From the NCBI RefSeq assembly GCF_031458325.1, contig NZ_JAVDYG010000001.1:2046001-2110000 (forward strand): a DNA stretch of 64,000 bases. The letters run 5' to 3'. Shown piece by piece: positions 7,180-16,747 of this stretch. Under the pieces are notes generated by a model. The model worked only from the letters and a program-made list of their open reading frames with translations, made no database searches and was not told the DNA's origin. The DNA is from Nocardioides marmoribigeumensis (GTDB lineage Bacteria > Actinomycetota > Actinomycetes > Propionibacteriales > Nocardioidaceae). Position 1 is the stretch's first letter. Each line of letters begins with the position of its first letter. The translations under genes were made by a program, and so were the position numbers.

Positions 7180-10071
7180 TCAGCGCCAGTGGCGGCGCAG
7201 GACCGTGGTGGCGGAGAAGGGGTCCGTGCCCTGGGCCGCGGCCAGGGCGCCCGCGCCGGCGGGGCTGCCGGTGAACAGCACCTGCCCGTCGCCGACCCAG
7301 TGCCGCCAGGCCGCGAGCAGGCAGGCCGCCCGCTCGGCGTTGACGCCCAGCATGTCGGGGACCTGGTGCCACACGACCCCGTCGGGAACGAGGGCGGCGA
7401 GGGCGGCGACGGCTGCCCGCGGGGTGCGCAACCGCACCCGGTCCGGCAGCTGGGGGCGGCCGGTGAACGTGGACCGCGACACCACGTAGCGCGGGGTCCC
7501 GACCGGCGCGAGCAGGTCGTCGAGGGTCTCGGCGAACAGGTGGGCGTCCTCCTCGGAGGAGTCGAGCCGGCAGCGGTGCTCCCCTCCGGCGTGCACCTCG
7601 ACGACCACCGCCTGGGCCCCCGCCCGGGTCAGGCTCGCGGCGTGCAGCGCGTCGGCGACGGCCGCCGCGCACCGGGAGGCGGTCGGGGTGTGCCCGGCCC
7701 GCTCGGCCTGGTCCACCGCCCAGGCGGCGTAGGCGTGGTCCCGCCGTCGTCGCCGATCGCGAAGGACCGCCACCCCGCCCGCGACCCCGGCGAGGCCGCC
7801 GAGCCCGGCCAGGCCCACCAGGGTGGTCGCGGTGGTGAGCAGGGGCGTCCCCCCGGCGACCACCGCGGAGGCGAGGACGGCCCCGGCCGCGGTCGGGTCC
7901 TGCCAGCCCGAGAGGTCGTCGGGGCCGAGGTCGGGGTCGCGGACGTCGACCCCGTGGGGACCGAGCAGCACCGTCGGCGGCACGAGCGCCGGCCGGGAGA
8001 CCGACTCGTCGCCGACCGCCACGACGGGGGCCGCGTGCGGGCCGACCACCCGCAGCGTGGCCGCCACCTGGTCGGCGTACGGCTCCCCGACGCGCCAGCG
8101 CGCCCGCACCTCCTCGCGTCTCCCGGCGCGCTCGCGCATGCGCGTGTTGACCGCGGCGAAGTCCGCCACCGGCGGCGGGGCGTACGGCGAGAACGTCGCG
8201 TCGAGGTGCGCGACGCCGTCGACGACGTCCCCGTCCCCGTCGACCCCGAAGAAGCCCTGGTGCTTGCGGACCAGCCGGCCCCAGTCGTTGGCGCCCTTGG
8301 GGTGGGCGTCGCTGACGCAGACGACCGTCCAGCTGGTCGCGACCTTGTCCGGCCAGGCCGGGTCGGTGCGCAGCGCGCGGCCGCGGGTCTGGACGACCGC
8401 CGTCAGGGTGGTCGCGGTGGTGAGGTCGACCAGGCCGGTGATGCTGCGCGCGTCCCACCCCTCGCCGAGCAGCCCGCGCGTGCCGACCAGCACCTGGGTG
8501 CCGCCCTGTTCGAGGAAGGCGGTGACGTGGCCGACCCAGTGCCGGGGGGTCCACGGGCCCTCGACCGTCGCGACCGGGCCGTCACCGACGACCTCCAGCC
8601 GGCCCGCCCACCGGGGGTCGCGGCCGGCGACGAGGTCGACCAGCGCCTCGAGCGTGGGCCGGGCGCCCGCCACCGTGGAGCCGGTGACCAGCATCGGGGA
8701 GAGCGTCGCGGTCGTGGGGTCGGTGACCAGCGCCTCCACGGCGGCCAGGGCCGACCCGGACTGCACGTCGAGGACGCCCTGGAGCCCGGTCGGCAGGGTC
8801 GCCGAGGCGCGCTCGTGGTCGCAGAGCACCAGCATGCGGGTCCGCGCGCCCAGCACGGACAGCTCGTGGGCGACGATCCCCACCGCGGCCGTCGTCTTGG
8901 CGTGGGAACGGGCCAGCACGCGGTCGATCGGGGTCCGCCCGCGGCGCACGCCACGGCGGGTCAGGACGTAGCCCACCGACGGGAGCGCCCGTCGTACGGC
9001 GTCCAGGACCTCGGCGTCGCGCGGGTCCTCGCTGCGCAGGAGGTGGCGCCGCGCCCAGTCGTCGACCAGGTCGGCCCAGTCGTCGGCGTCGGGGCCGCGG
9101 CGGTGCTGCTCCAGCAGCCGGGCGCCCTCGGGCAGGTCGAGCAGGCCGGTGTGCACCAGCCGGAGCGCCGCGTCGGTCAGCGCCGGCTCGGCCTTGGCCA
9201 GCTCGGCCCAGGTCTGCACCTGCGGGACCGGGGTCACGAAGCGCGCCCGGGTCCACTCCAGGAACGGGACGGAGCCGAACGCCGGGTCCGTGAGGTACGC
9301 CGTGAGCTCGCGCCAGCGCGTCGCCTCGGCGGCCAGCCACTCCTCCTCGTGGGCGGTCGGGGTGGTCAGCCAGGCCAGCTCGGCGAACGGCGCGAGGTGT
9401 CCCTCCTTGACGACCGCGGGGACCCCCACCCGGAAGACGACCTCCCCGAACAGCTCGTCGACCTGCCGGGCCTCGTCGGGAGTGAGCGCGTCGGGAGGGG
9501 TGGCGGTCAGGCCGAGCACGGTCGCGTCCCCGACGAGGTGGAGCAGCTCACCGAGCAGGCGGCCCCAGACCTCGAGCAGGTGGTGGCACTCGTCGAGCAC
9601 GAGGACCAGGCCGTGCCCGTCCGACGCGACCTCGGCGAGACGCTCGACCAGCTCGCGGCCGTTGGCGTGGAGGCGGTCCAGGAGCACGCCGCCCAGGCCC
9701 TCCTCGACCGTGGCCCCCGGGTCGTCGTCGACCTCCGCGTCGGCGTCGAAGACCGCGACGGACTGGTAGGTCAGGCAGGTGACGGGGAACGTCAGGTCGC
9801 GGTCCACGCCCGCGACCAGCCCCTGGTCGCGGGCCGCGGCGACCCACTGCGCCTGGATCGCGGTGTTGGGCGAGAGCACGACCGCGCGGGTGGCGCCCTC
9901 GCCGAGGAGCCGGGCGACCGTCTCCAGGCCGACCCGGGTCTTGCCGGCCCCCGGGGGCAGCACCACCCAGGCCCGTCGCCGGTCCGCGGCCCACGCCTGG
10001 TCGAGCGCCGCCAGCGCGCGCGCCTGGTGGGTCCGCAGCGGAGGCAGGCTCTGCGGACGGGAGGCACTCAC
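7180..10071 (-). CDS. Large SF2 (DEAD/DEAH-type) helicase with C-terminal hydrophobic hairpin
   Basis: 963 residues. Helicase motifs appear in order: THQARAL (Q-like), Walker A PPGAGKT near residue 40, TYQS (Ia/Ib region), motif II DECH near 160, motif III GLTATPP, GTRGLLGEGWD (V) and QTRGRALR (VI). A ~230-residue insertion lies between the two RecA cores. After about residue 730 there is an uncharged Ala/Gly/Leu/Thr hairpin (LLTTATTLVGLAGLGGLAG...), then an Arg cluster and a ~200-residue C-terminal domain I do not recognise. It is an ATP-dependent nucleic acid translocase by family; the role is unknown. The GTG start at 10071 is preceded by an AGGA-like site. It is divergent from the TMEM175-like gene. 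Confidence 0.75.
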   Translation of the reverse strand: MSASRPQSLPPLRTHQARALAALDQAWAADRRRAWVVLPPGAGKTRVGLETVARLLGEGATRAVVLSPNTAIQAQWVAAARDQGLVAGVDRDLTFPVTCLTYQSVAVFDADAEVDDDPGATVEEGLGGVLLDRLHANGRELVERLAEVASDGHGLVLVLDECHHLLEVWGRLLGELLHLVGDATVLGLTATPPDALTPDEARQVDELFGEVVFRVGVPAVVKEGHLAPFAELAWLTTPTAHEEEWLAAEATRWRELTAYLTDPAFGSVPFLEWTRARFVTPVPQVQTWAELAKAEPALTDAALRLVHTGLLDLPEGARLLEQHRRGPDADDWADLVDDWARRHLLRSEDPRDAEVLDAVRRALPSVGYVLTRRGVRRGRTPIDRVLARSHAKTTAAVGIVAHELSVLGARTRMLVLCDHERASATLPTGLQGVLDVQSGSALAAVEALVTDPTTATLSPMLVTGSTVAGARPTLEALVDLVAGRDPRWAGRLEVVGDGPVATVEGPWTPRHWVGHVTAFLEQGGTQVLVGTRGLLGEGWDARSITGLVDLTTATTLTAVVQTRGRALRTDPAWPDKVATSWTVVCVSDAHPKGANDWGRLVRKHQGFFGVDGDGDVVDGVAHLDATFSPYAPPPVADFAAVNTRMRERAGRREEVRARWRVGEPYADQVAATLRVVGPHAAPVVAVGDESVSRPALVPPTVLLGPHGVDVRDPDLGPDDLSGWQDPTAAGAVLASAVVAGGTPLLTTATTLVGLAGLGGLAGVAGGVAVLRDRRRRRDHAYAAWAVDQAERAGHTPTASRCAAAVADALHAASLTRAGAQAVVVEVHAGGEHRCRLDSSEEDAHLFAETLDDLLAPVGTPRYVVSRSTFTGRPQLPDRVRLRTPRAAVAALAALVPDGVVWHQVPDMLGVNAERAACLLAAWRHWVGDGQVLFTGSPAGAGALAAAQGTDPFSATTVLRRHWR

Positions 10072-10124
10072 CCGTCCTATGGTGCCGTCCGGGACGCCGT
10101 GCGGCGTCGGGAGGCGGGGAGGCC

Positions 10125-10727
10125 GTGCGCAGGAGTCGGCTCGAGGCGTTCAGCGACGGCGTGCTCGCCATCGTCATCACGATCATGGTGCTGGAGCTGC
10201 ACCGGCCGGAGGGTCCGCACTTCGCGGACCTGGCCGAGTCGTGGAACGGCCTGCTCTCCTATGCGATCTCGTTCGTCTACGTCGGGATCTACTGGAACAA
10301 CCACCACCACCTGTTCCAGCTCGTCCGGCAGGTCGACGGGATGGTGCTGTGGGCCAACCTGCACCTGCTGTTCTGGCTCTCGCTGCTGCCGTTCACGACC
10401 GCCTGGACCGACGAGACGCACTTCGCGCAGGACCCGACGATGGTCTACGGCGTCAACCTGCTGATGGCCGGCGTGGCCTACTACCTGCTCCAGCTGACGC
10501 TGAAGCGGCTCGACCCCCACGGCCACCTCGACCGCGCCCTGGGCGCGGACCTCAAGGGCAGGTCCTCGCCGGTGCTCTACGTGATCGGCATCCTGGCGGC
10601 CCTGGTCAGCACCTGGCTCAGCGTGGCCGTCTTCGTCGGCGTGGCGGCGATGTGGCTGGTCCCGGACCGGCGGGTGGAGCGGACCATCGCCGAGGTCCAC
10701 GGTGACGGCTCACCCGAGCCGCTCTAG
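10125..10727 (+). CDS. TMEM175-family (DUF1211) potassium channel-like protein
   Basis: 200 residues with about six membrane segments. The N terminus RLEAFSDGVLAIVITIMVLEL carries the FSDGVxAI motif that defines the TMEM175 family, where bacterial members form potassium-selective channels. A second typical stretch, YWNNHHHLFQLV, follows near residue 60. Bacterial proteins of this size have a single six-helix repeat and act as tetramers. The GTG start has a good purine-rich site (GAGGCGGGGAGG) just upstream. The gene is divergent from the helicase and nine bases ahead of the DinB-like gene. Ion selectivity is inferred from the family. Confidence 0.85.
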   Translation: MRRSRLEAFSDGVLAIVITIMVLELHRPEGPHFADLAESWNGLLSYAISFVYVGIYWNNHHHLFQLVRQVDGMVLWANLHLLFWLSLLPFTTAWTDETHFAQDPTMVYGVNLLMAGVAYYLLQLTLKRLDPHGHLDRALGADLKGRSSPVLYVIGILAALVSTWLSVAVFVGVAAMWLVPDRRVERTIAEVHGDGSPEPL

Positions 10728-10736
10728 CGTGGGGAG

Positions 10737-11240
10737 ATGACCACTCCCAGCTCCCTCCTGGTGGACGCCGTCGGACGCGTGCACGAGGACCTTCCCGGAC
10801 TCCTCGACGGCCTCGACGACGAGACGCTGCGCTGGCGGCCGGACCCCGCCGCCAACCCGATCGGCTGGTTGGTCTGGCACCTCACCCGCGTGCAGGACGA
10901 CCACCTCGCCCAGGTCGGCGGGGTCGAGCAGGTCTGGACCTCCCAGGGCTTCGCCGACCGGTTCGCGCTGCCGTACGACGTCGGGGACATCGGCTACGGC
11001 CAGTCCAGCGACCAGGTGGGTGCGTTCCGGGCCTCGGCCACCGACCTCCTCGCCTACCACGCCGCGACCCATGAGCTGTCGGTGCGCGTGCTCGAGCAGG
11101 AGCAGGACCTCGACCGGGTGGTCGACGACCGATGGGACCCGCCGGTCACGGCCGCGGTGCGGCTGGTCTCGGTGGTCAACGACATCACCCAGCACCTCGG
11201 CCAGGCGGCCTACGTCCGCGGTCTGCTCGACCGCCGGTGA
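10737..11240 (+). CDS. DinB-superfamily (DUF664-like) protein
   Basis: 167 residues with the four-helix-bundle pattern of the DinB/YfiT superfamily. The N-terminal part has LDDETLRWRPDPAANPIGWLVWHLTRVQDDH, whose His residues, together with a later His (DITQHLGQ), form the three-His metal site of the fold. In actinobacteria such proteins are often mycothiol-dependent transferases or detoxification enzymes; the substrate cannot be told here. It shares its stop with the start of the efflux pump (GTGA overlap), so the two are translationally coupled. That makes a detoxification link plausible. Confidence 0.8.
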   Translation: MTTPSSLLVDAVGRVHEDLPGLLDGLDDETLRWRPDPAANPIGWLVWHLTRVQDDHLAQVGGVEQVWTSQGFADRFALPYDVGDIGYGQSSDQVGAFRASATDLLAYHAATHELSVRVLEQEQDLDRVVDDRWDPPVTAAVRLVSVVNDITQHLGQAAYVRGLLDRR

Positions 11241-12427
11241 CGGCCCGCCCTCCTGCCCCCGGGTTCGCGGTCATCGCGCTGCTGGCCACCCTCACGGCCT
11301 TCGGGCCGATGTCGCTCGACCTCTACCTCCCGGCGTTCCCCGACATCGCCCGCGACTTCGACGTCGACAGCCACGCCGTCCAGCTCACCTTCTCCGCGGC
11401 GCTGCTCGGCCTCGGCGTCGGCCAGGTGGTGTGGGGGCCGCTGGGCGACCGCTACGGCCGGCGCGGGCCGCTCGTGCTGGGCATCGCGGTCTACTCGGTG
11501 GCCTCGCTGCTCATCGCGGTGGCGCCGTCGCTGCCGGTGATGGTGGCGCTGCGGTTCCTCCAGGCGGCGGCCGGCTCGGTCGGCATCGTGCTGGCCCGCG
11601 CGATCACCCGCGACCTGTGGCGGGGCCCCGACCTGGCCCGGGCGCTGTCGACGATCATGCTCGTCTTCATGGTGGCCCCGATCCTGGCGCCGGTGCTCGG
11701 GGTGAGCGTCCTCGCGGTGGCCTCGTGGCCGTGGGTCTTCGTGCTCCTCACCGGGTTCGGCGTCGTGTGCATCGTGGGGGTGCTGCGGCTCCCGGAGACA
11801 CTGCCGGCGGACCGTCGTACCGACCACGGCGTGGGGGGCGCGCTGCGCCAGTTCGGCACGATCGTGCGGCTGCCCGGCTTCGTGCCCTACGCCGTGGTCT
11901 CGGCGCTGGGCAGCGTGGCGCTGTTCACCTACATCTCGTCCTCGCCGGCCGTGCTGATGGACGGCTTCGGGCTCAGCCAGACCGTCTACGCCGCGTCGTT
12001 CGCGGGCATCGCGGGCGGCATCGCGGTCGGCGGCCAGGCCAACCGGCGCATGCTGGCGGTGCTCTCGCCCCGCCGGGTGCTCCGCGGTGCCCTGCTCGTG
12101 CAGTGGCTCGGCGGCCTGGCGGTCCTGGTCTCGGCGCTGACCGAGGCGCCGGTCTGGGTCTACCTGCCCTGCCTGGCGGTGGCGATCGCCACCGTCATCC
12201 CGGTCAACGCCAATGCGGTGGCGCTCGCGATCGATCCGTTCCCGCACGCCGCGGCCTCGGCGTCGGCGCTGGTGGGCGGCGCCCAGCAGGTGCTGGCCGG
12301 TGCGGCCGTGACCGGGCTCGGCGCCCTGGCCCTCGACCCGTCGGTGGCGACGCCGGTCGGCATCACGCTGGCCGCGACGCTCGGGATGGTCTCGCTCACG
12401 CGGGCTCACATGGTGGGTCACGACTAG
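11237..12427 (+). CDS. Bcr/CflA-subfamily MFS efflux transporter
   Basis: About 396 residues with twelve predicted membrane helices. The signature TAFGPMSLDLYLPAFPDIA is the first helix of the Bcr/CflA drug-proton antiporters, and GDRYGRRGPL is the MFS loop 2-3 motif. The GTG at 11237 overlaps the stop of the DinB-like gene by four bases. Upstream codons in the same frame lie inside that gene and have no transporter-like features, which decides the start. The predicted role is proton-driven export of a small toxic compound across the inner membrane; the substrate is unknown. Confidence 0.88.
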   Translation: MTARPPAPGFAVIALLATLTAFGPMSLDLYLPAFPDIARDFDVDSHAVQLTFSAALLGLGVGQVVWGPLGDRYGRRGPLVLGIAVYSVASLLIAVAPSLPVMVALRFLQAAAGSVGIVLARAITRDLWRGPDLARALSTIMLVFMVAPILAPVLGVSVLAVASWPWVFVLLTGFGVVCIVGVLRLPETLPADRRTDHGVGGALRQFGTIVRLPGFVPYAVVSALGSVALFTYISSSPAVLMDGFGLSQTVYAASFAGIAGGIAVGGQANRRMLAVLSPRRVLRGALLVQWLGGLAVLVSALTEAPVWVYLPCLAVAIATVIPVNANAVALAIDPFPHAAASASALVGGAQQVLAGAAVTGLGALALDPSVATPVGITLAATLGMVSLTRAHMVGHD

Positions 12428-12504
12428 CGACTGCGCATACCATCGGACGGTGCTCCCGCTGCGCTGGGCGAAGGGACGCTCGAGCTGAGGAGTGGGGCCG
12501 AACG

Positions 12505-13245
12505 ATGGTGACCAGGCGAGCCGCAGGACCCTCGGAGCCGCTGACGGCGGTCAAGCGGGTGAGCCCGACCCACGAGGTCCGCGAGCAGTTGCTGGCCGCG
12601 ATCGAGTCGGGGCAGTACGCCCCCGGTGCGCCCCTGCCCTCCGAGCGCGAGCTGTGCGAGATCTTCGGGGTGAGCCGGGTCAGTGTCCGCGAGGCGATCG
12701 CAGGCCTGGAGGCGATGAACCTCATCACGGTTCGCCACGGGCTCGGTGCCTTCGTCCAGCAGAGCATCAACGAGCGCTACGCCGGCTCGTTCGCCAAGTA
12801 CCTCGAGCTCCACCGTGACCAGCTGATCGAGCTGGCCAAGGTGCGCGCTCCGCTGGAGGCGCTCGCCGCCGAGGAGGCCGCACGCCACGCCGACCCGACC
12901 GCCCTGGCCATCGTGCAGGAGGCCGCGGTCGCCTTCGAGGAGGCGGTCGAGTCCGCTGACCGGGCGCGGGCGGCCGCGCGCGACCGCGAGTTCCACCTCG
13001 CGATCGCCGACGCCTCGATGGGCCGGCTCCTGCCTCGGATGATCCACGAGCTCAACAGCCTGCTCACCGAGGCCAGGACCGCCACGTTCGCCCAGCAGGG
13101 CCAGCTGGAGCAGTCGGTCGCGGACCACCGCGCGATCCTGGAGGCGCTGGTCCGCGGCGACGCCGACGGTGCCCGTGGCGCGGTCGAGCAGCACATGAGG
13201 CGCATCGGCGAGTGGCTCGCCGGGCTGCCCGACGGCGAGGGCTGA
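12505..13245 (+). CDS. FadR/GntR-family transcriptional regulator 1
   Basis: 246 residues. The N-terminal winged helix includes PLPSERELCEIFGVSRVSVREAIAGLE, the classic GntR recognition unit. It is followed by an all-helical FCD ligand-binding domain with D..EFHLAIADAS and a late VADHRAILEAL...D, whose Asp and His residues normally bind a metal and an acid ligand. It is strongly similar to the regulator at 19924-20709, with near-identical recognition helices, so both may read the same operator. The ATG is preceded by GAGGAG. It heads the catabolic island and lies 85 bases ahead of pyc, where a candidate operator sits. It most likely represses until an organic acid intermediate binds. Confidence 0.9.
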   Translation: MVTRRAAGPSEPLTAVKRVSPTHEVREQLLAAIESGQYAPGAPLPSERELCEIFGVSRVSVREAIAGLEAMNLITVRHGLGAFVQQSINERYAGSFAKYLELHRDQLIELAKVRAPLEALAAEEAARHADPTALAIVQEAAVAFEEAVESADRARAAARDREFHLAIADASMGRLLPRMIHELNSLLTEARTATFAQQGQLEQSVADHRAILEALVRGDADGARGAVEQHMRRIGEWLAGLPDGEG

Positions 13246-13263
13246 GCGGCCGCCTCCGGCCCC

Positions 13264-13292
13264 ATGACAACCTCGACCCACAGCCCTAAACT
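13264..13292 (+). promoter_or_regulatory. Candidate promoter of pyc
   Basis: ATGACA at 13264-13269 and TAAACT at 13287-13292 are separated by 17 bases and read towards the pyruvate carboxylase gene. The fit to a housekeeping actinobacterial promoter is moderate. The operator-like site at 13292-13302 begins at the last base of the -10 hexamer, a position suited to repression. Confidence 0.45.
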
Positions 13293-13302
13293 GGTCTGAC
13301 GT
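13292..13302 (+). promoter_or_regulatory. FadR-type operator candidate A (pyc)
   Basis: TGGTCTGACGT, preceded by AAAC. It matches the FadR-subfamily consensus TNGTNNNACNA except at the last base and shares AACTGGTCTGAC with the site at 42425. It overlaps the predicted -10 and start region of the pyc promoter. Confidence 0.6.
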
Positions 13303-13330
13303 CTGTTGTCTGCTGTTATGGAGGTGTCGC

Positions 13331-16300
13331 GTGTTCACCAAGGTGCTGGTCGCCAACCGTGGCGAGATCGCGATCCGTGCGTTCCGCGCGGCCTACGAGC
13401 TCGGCGCCGCCACCGTGGCCGTCTTCCCCCACGAGGACCGCGGGTCCGAGCACCGGCTCAAGGCCGACGAGGCCTACGAGATCGGCCAGCGCGGCCACCC
13501 GGTGCGCAGCTACCTCGACTCGGATGCGATCGTCGCGGCCGCGCTGGCCTGCGGGGCGGACGCGGTCTACCCCGGTTACGGCTTCCTCTCGGAGAACCCC
13601 GCGCTGGCCGAGGCGTGCGCCGCGGCCGGGATCACCTTCGTCGGTCCCTCGTCCGAGGTGCTCACCCTGACCGGCAACAAGGCGCGGGCGATCGCCGCCG
13701 CCCGCGCGGCCGGCGTGCCGACGTTGCGCAGCGTCGCGCCCTCGACCGACGTCGAGGAGCTGGTCGCGGCAGCCGCGGAGATCCCGGTCCCCCTGTTCGT
13801 CAAGGCGGTCGCCGGCGGCGGCGGGCGGGGCATGCGTCGGGTCGAGGACCGTGCCGAGCTGGCGGAGGCGATCCGGACTTGCATGCGCGAGGCCGAGGGC
13901 GCCTTCGGCGACCCGACCGTCTTCGTCGAGCAAGCGGTCGTCGACCCGCGCCACATCGAGGTGCAGATCCTGGCCGACGGCACCGGCTCGCCGGACGGCG
14001 TGATCCACCTCTACGAGCGGGACTGCTCGGTCCAACGGCGTCACCAGAAGGTCGTGGAGATAGCTCCTGCCCCGCGGCTGGACCCAGCGTTGCGGGACCG
14101 GATGTGCGCCGATGCGGTGCGGTTCGCCCGCGAGATCGGCTACACCTGCGCCGGCACGGTGGAGTTCCTGCTCGACCCCGCCGGCACCTACGTGTTCATC
14201 GAGATGAACCCGCGGATCCAGGTCGAGCACACCGTGACCGAGGAGGTCACCGACGTCGACCTGGTGCAGGCCCAGCTGCGCATCGCCTCCGGCGAGACCC
14301 TGGCCGACCTCGGCCTCTCGCAGGAGGCCGTCCAGCTCCGTGGCGCCGCCTTGCAGTGCCGGATCACCACTGAGGACCCGGCCAACGAGTTCCGACCCGA
14401 CACCGGCACCATCACGGCGTACCGTTCGCCCGGCGGCGCCGGCATCCGAGTGGACGCCGGGACGGCGTACGCCGGCGCCGAGGTGTCGCCGCACTTCGAC
14501 TCGATGCTGGCCAAGCTGACCTGCCGAGGCCGGACCTTCGACGACGCGGTGCGCCGCGCCCGGCGAGCAGTCGCGGAGTTCCGCATCCGCGGTGTGGCGA
14601 CCAACATCCCCTTCGTCGCTGCGCTGCTGGACGAGCCGGAGTTCCTGGCCGGCGGGGTCACGACGTCGTTCATCGAGCGGCATCCCGAGCTCCTGACCGC
14701 CCGTTCCCAGGGCGACCGCGCCACGAAGCTGCTGGACTACCTGGCCGACGTGACGGTCAACCAGCCGCACGGCCGGGTGCCGGTCTCGGTCGAGCCGGCC
14801 GCGAAGCTGCCCGCGCTCGACCTCCGCGCCCCGATCCCCCCAGGGTCGCGCCAGCGGCTGCGCGCGATCGGCCCGGAGGCGTTCGCCACCGAGCTGCGGG
14901 AGCGCACCGCGGTGGCGGTGACCGACACGACGTTCCGCGACGCGCACCAGTCGCTGCTCGCCACGAGGGTTCGCACCCACGACCTGCTCGGGGTGGCCGG
15001 GCACGTGGCTCGGACGACCCCCGAACTGTGGTCCCTGGAGTGCTGGGGCGGCGCGACCTACGACGTCGCGCTGCGGTTCCTGTCCGAGGACCCGTGGGAC
15101 CGGCTGGCTCGACTGCGGGCGGCGGTGCCCAACCTCTGCCTGCAGATGCTGCTGCGGGGGCGCAACACGGTCGGCTACACGCCCTACCCCACCGAGGTCA
15201 CCAGCGCCTTCGTCGAGGAGGCGGCCGCGACCGGGGTCGACGTGTTCCGGATCTTCGACGCCCTCAACGACGTCGAGCAGATGCGACCCGCGATCGAGGC
15301 CGTCCGCGCGACCGGGACCTCCGTGGCCGAGGTCGCACTGTGCTACACCGGCGACCTGTCCTCGCCCGCCGAGGACCTCTACACCTTGGACTACTACCTC
15401 CGGCTGGCCGAGCGGATCGTCGAGGCCGGCGCGCACGTGCTCGCGATCAAGGACATGGCGGGACTGCTCCGCGCGCCCGCGGCGCACACGCTCGTGACCG
15501 CGCTGCGCGCGCGGTTCGACCTCCCGGTGCACCTGCACACCCACGACACGCCGGGGGGGCAACTGGCCACCCTGACCGCGGCGATCGCCGCCGGTGTCGA
15601 CGCCGTCGACGCCGCGGCCGCCCCGATGGCGGGCACCACCTCCCAGCCGCCGCTGTCCTCGCTGGTCGCGGCCACCGACCACTCGCCGCGTGCGACGGGC
15701 CTGTCCCTGGCCGCGGTCAACGCGCTGGAGCCCTACTGGGAGGCGGTGCGGCGGCTCTACGCCCCGTTCGAGTCCGGCCTCCCCGCACCGACGGGCCGGG
15801 TCTACCGCCACGAGATCCCCGGTGGCCAGCTGTCCAACCTGCGCCAGCAGGCGATCGCGCTCGGCCTGGGCGAGAAGTTCGAGCAGGTGGAGGACATGTA
15901 CGCCGCCGCGAACGACATCCTCGGCAGGATCCCGAAGGTCACACCGTCCTCGAAGGTGATCGGCGACCTCGCCCTGGCCCTGGTCGCCGCCGGTGCTGAT
16001 CCGGCCGCGTTCGCGGCGGACCCGTCGTCGTACGACATCCCGGCGTCGGTGATCGGCTTCCTCCACGGTGAGCTCGGCGACCCGCCCGGAGGGTGGCCGG
16101 AACCGTTCCGCACCCGTGCGACCGCCGGGCGCTCCTGGTCGCCGTCGGTGGGCACGATGACTCCGGAGCAGGCGATCGCGCTCGAGAAGCACCCGCGCCG
16201 CACCCTGCACGAGCTGCTGTTCCCGGGCCCCACGCGGGACTACGACGAGGCCCGCGCCCGTTGGGGCGACCTGTCGGTCGTCCCCACACCGGAGTTCCTC

Positions 16301-16747
16301 TACGGGCTGCGGGCCGATCGCGAGCACGCGATCGACCTCGACGAGGGCAAGCGCGTGCTCCTGGAGCTGGAGGCGATCGGCGACCCGGACGAGCGCGGCT
16401 TCCGCACGGTCCTGGCCCGGGTCAACGGGCACCTGCGACCGGTCAGCGTCCGGGACCGCTCGGTCGCCGCCGACGTCGCGGCGGCCGAGAAGGCCGACCC
16501 GACCCGGACGGGCCACGTGCCCGCCCCCTTCCCGGGCGTCGTCTCGGTGAGCGTCGCCGAGGGGGAGGAGGTCGCCGCCGGCGAGGCCGTCGCGACGATC
16601 GAGGCGATGAAGATGGAGGCCACGATCACCGCGCCCGTCGCGGGCACGGTGGAACGCGTCGCCGTGGGCGGCCCGACCACGGTCGAGGCCGGTGACCTGG
16701 TGCTGGTGGTCCAGCCCTCTCGACGCGACCCCGCAGCACTGGCATGA
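13331..16747 (+). CDS. pyc: Pyruvate carboxylase
   Basis: 1138 residues, the normal length of a single-chain pyruvate carboxylase. It carboxylates pyruvate to oxaloacetate using ATP, bicarbonate and biotin. The biotin carboxylase domain (1-450) has VANRGEIAIRAFRAA, the glycine-rich ATP loop GGGGRGM and the EMNPRIQVEHTVTEE signature. The carboxyltransferase domain (about 520-1000) starts TDTTFRDAHQS and includes RIFDALND and the metal-binding HLHTHDTPGGQ. The C-terminal biotinyl domain has EAMKMEA, where the Lys carries biotin. The GTG start has GGAGGT just upstream. Its place as first enzyme gene after regulator 1, behind the shared operator, suggests it supports the island's pathway by refilling C4 acids. 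Confidence 0.95.
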   Translation: MFTKVLVANRGEIAIRAFRAAYELGAATVAVFPHEDRGSEHRLKADEAYEIGQRGHPVRSYLDSDAIVAAALACGADAVYPGYGFLSENPALAEACAAAGITFVGPSSEVLTLTGNKARAIAAARAAGVPTLRSVAPSTDVEELVAAAAEIPVPLFVKAVAGGGGRGMRRVEDRAELAEAIRTCMREAEGAFGDPTVFVEQAVVDPRHIEVQILADGTGSPDGVIHLYERDCSVQRRHQKVVEIAPAPRLDPALRDRMCADAVRFAREIGYTCAGTVEFLLDPAGTYVFIEMNPRIQVEHTVTEEVTDVDLVQAQLRIASGETLADLGLSQEAVQLRGAALQCRITTEDPANEFRPDTGTITAYRSPGGAGIRVDAGTAYAGAEVSPHFDSMLAKLTCRGRTFDDAVRRARRAVAEFRIRGVATNIPFVAALLDEPEFLAGGVTTSFIERHPELLTARSQGDRATKLLDYLADVTVNQPHGRVPVSVEPAAKLPALDLRAPIPPGSRQRLRAIGPEAFATELRERTAVAVTDTTFRDAHQSLLATRVRTHDLLGVAGHVARTTPELWSLECWGGATYDVALRFLSEDPWDRLARLRAAVPNLCLQMLLRGRNTVGYTPYPTEVTSAFVEEAAATGVDVFRIFDALNDVEQMRPAIEAVRATGTSVAEVALCYTGDLSSPAEDLYTLDYYLRLAERIVEAGAHVLAIKDMAGLLRAPAAHTLVTALRARFDLPVHLHTHDTPGGQLATLTAAIAAGVDAVDAAAAPMAGTTSQPPLSSLVAATDHSPRATGLSLAAVNALEPYWEAVRRLYAPFESGLPAPTGRVYRHEIPGGQLSNLRQQAIALGLGEKFEQVEDMYAAANDILGRIPKVTPSSKVIGDLALALVAAGADPAAFAADPSSYDIPASVIGFLHGELGDPPGGWPEPFRTRATAGRSWSPSVGTMTPEQAIALEKHPRRTLHELLFPGPTRDYDEARARWGDLSVVPTPEFLYGLRADREHAIDLDEGKRVLLELEAIGDPDERGFRTVLARVNGHLRPVSVRDRSVAADVAAAEKADPTRTGHVPAPFPGVVSVSVAEGEEVAAGEAVATIEAMKMEATITAPVAGTVERVAVGGPTTVEAGDLVLVVQPSRRDPAALA

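Noticed and set aside
7003-10464. 1153-residue open frame on the plus strand opposite the helicase
   Set aside because: Low-complexity composition, no motif, and the helicase has full motif order on the other strand.
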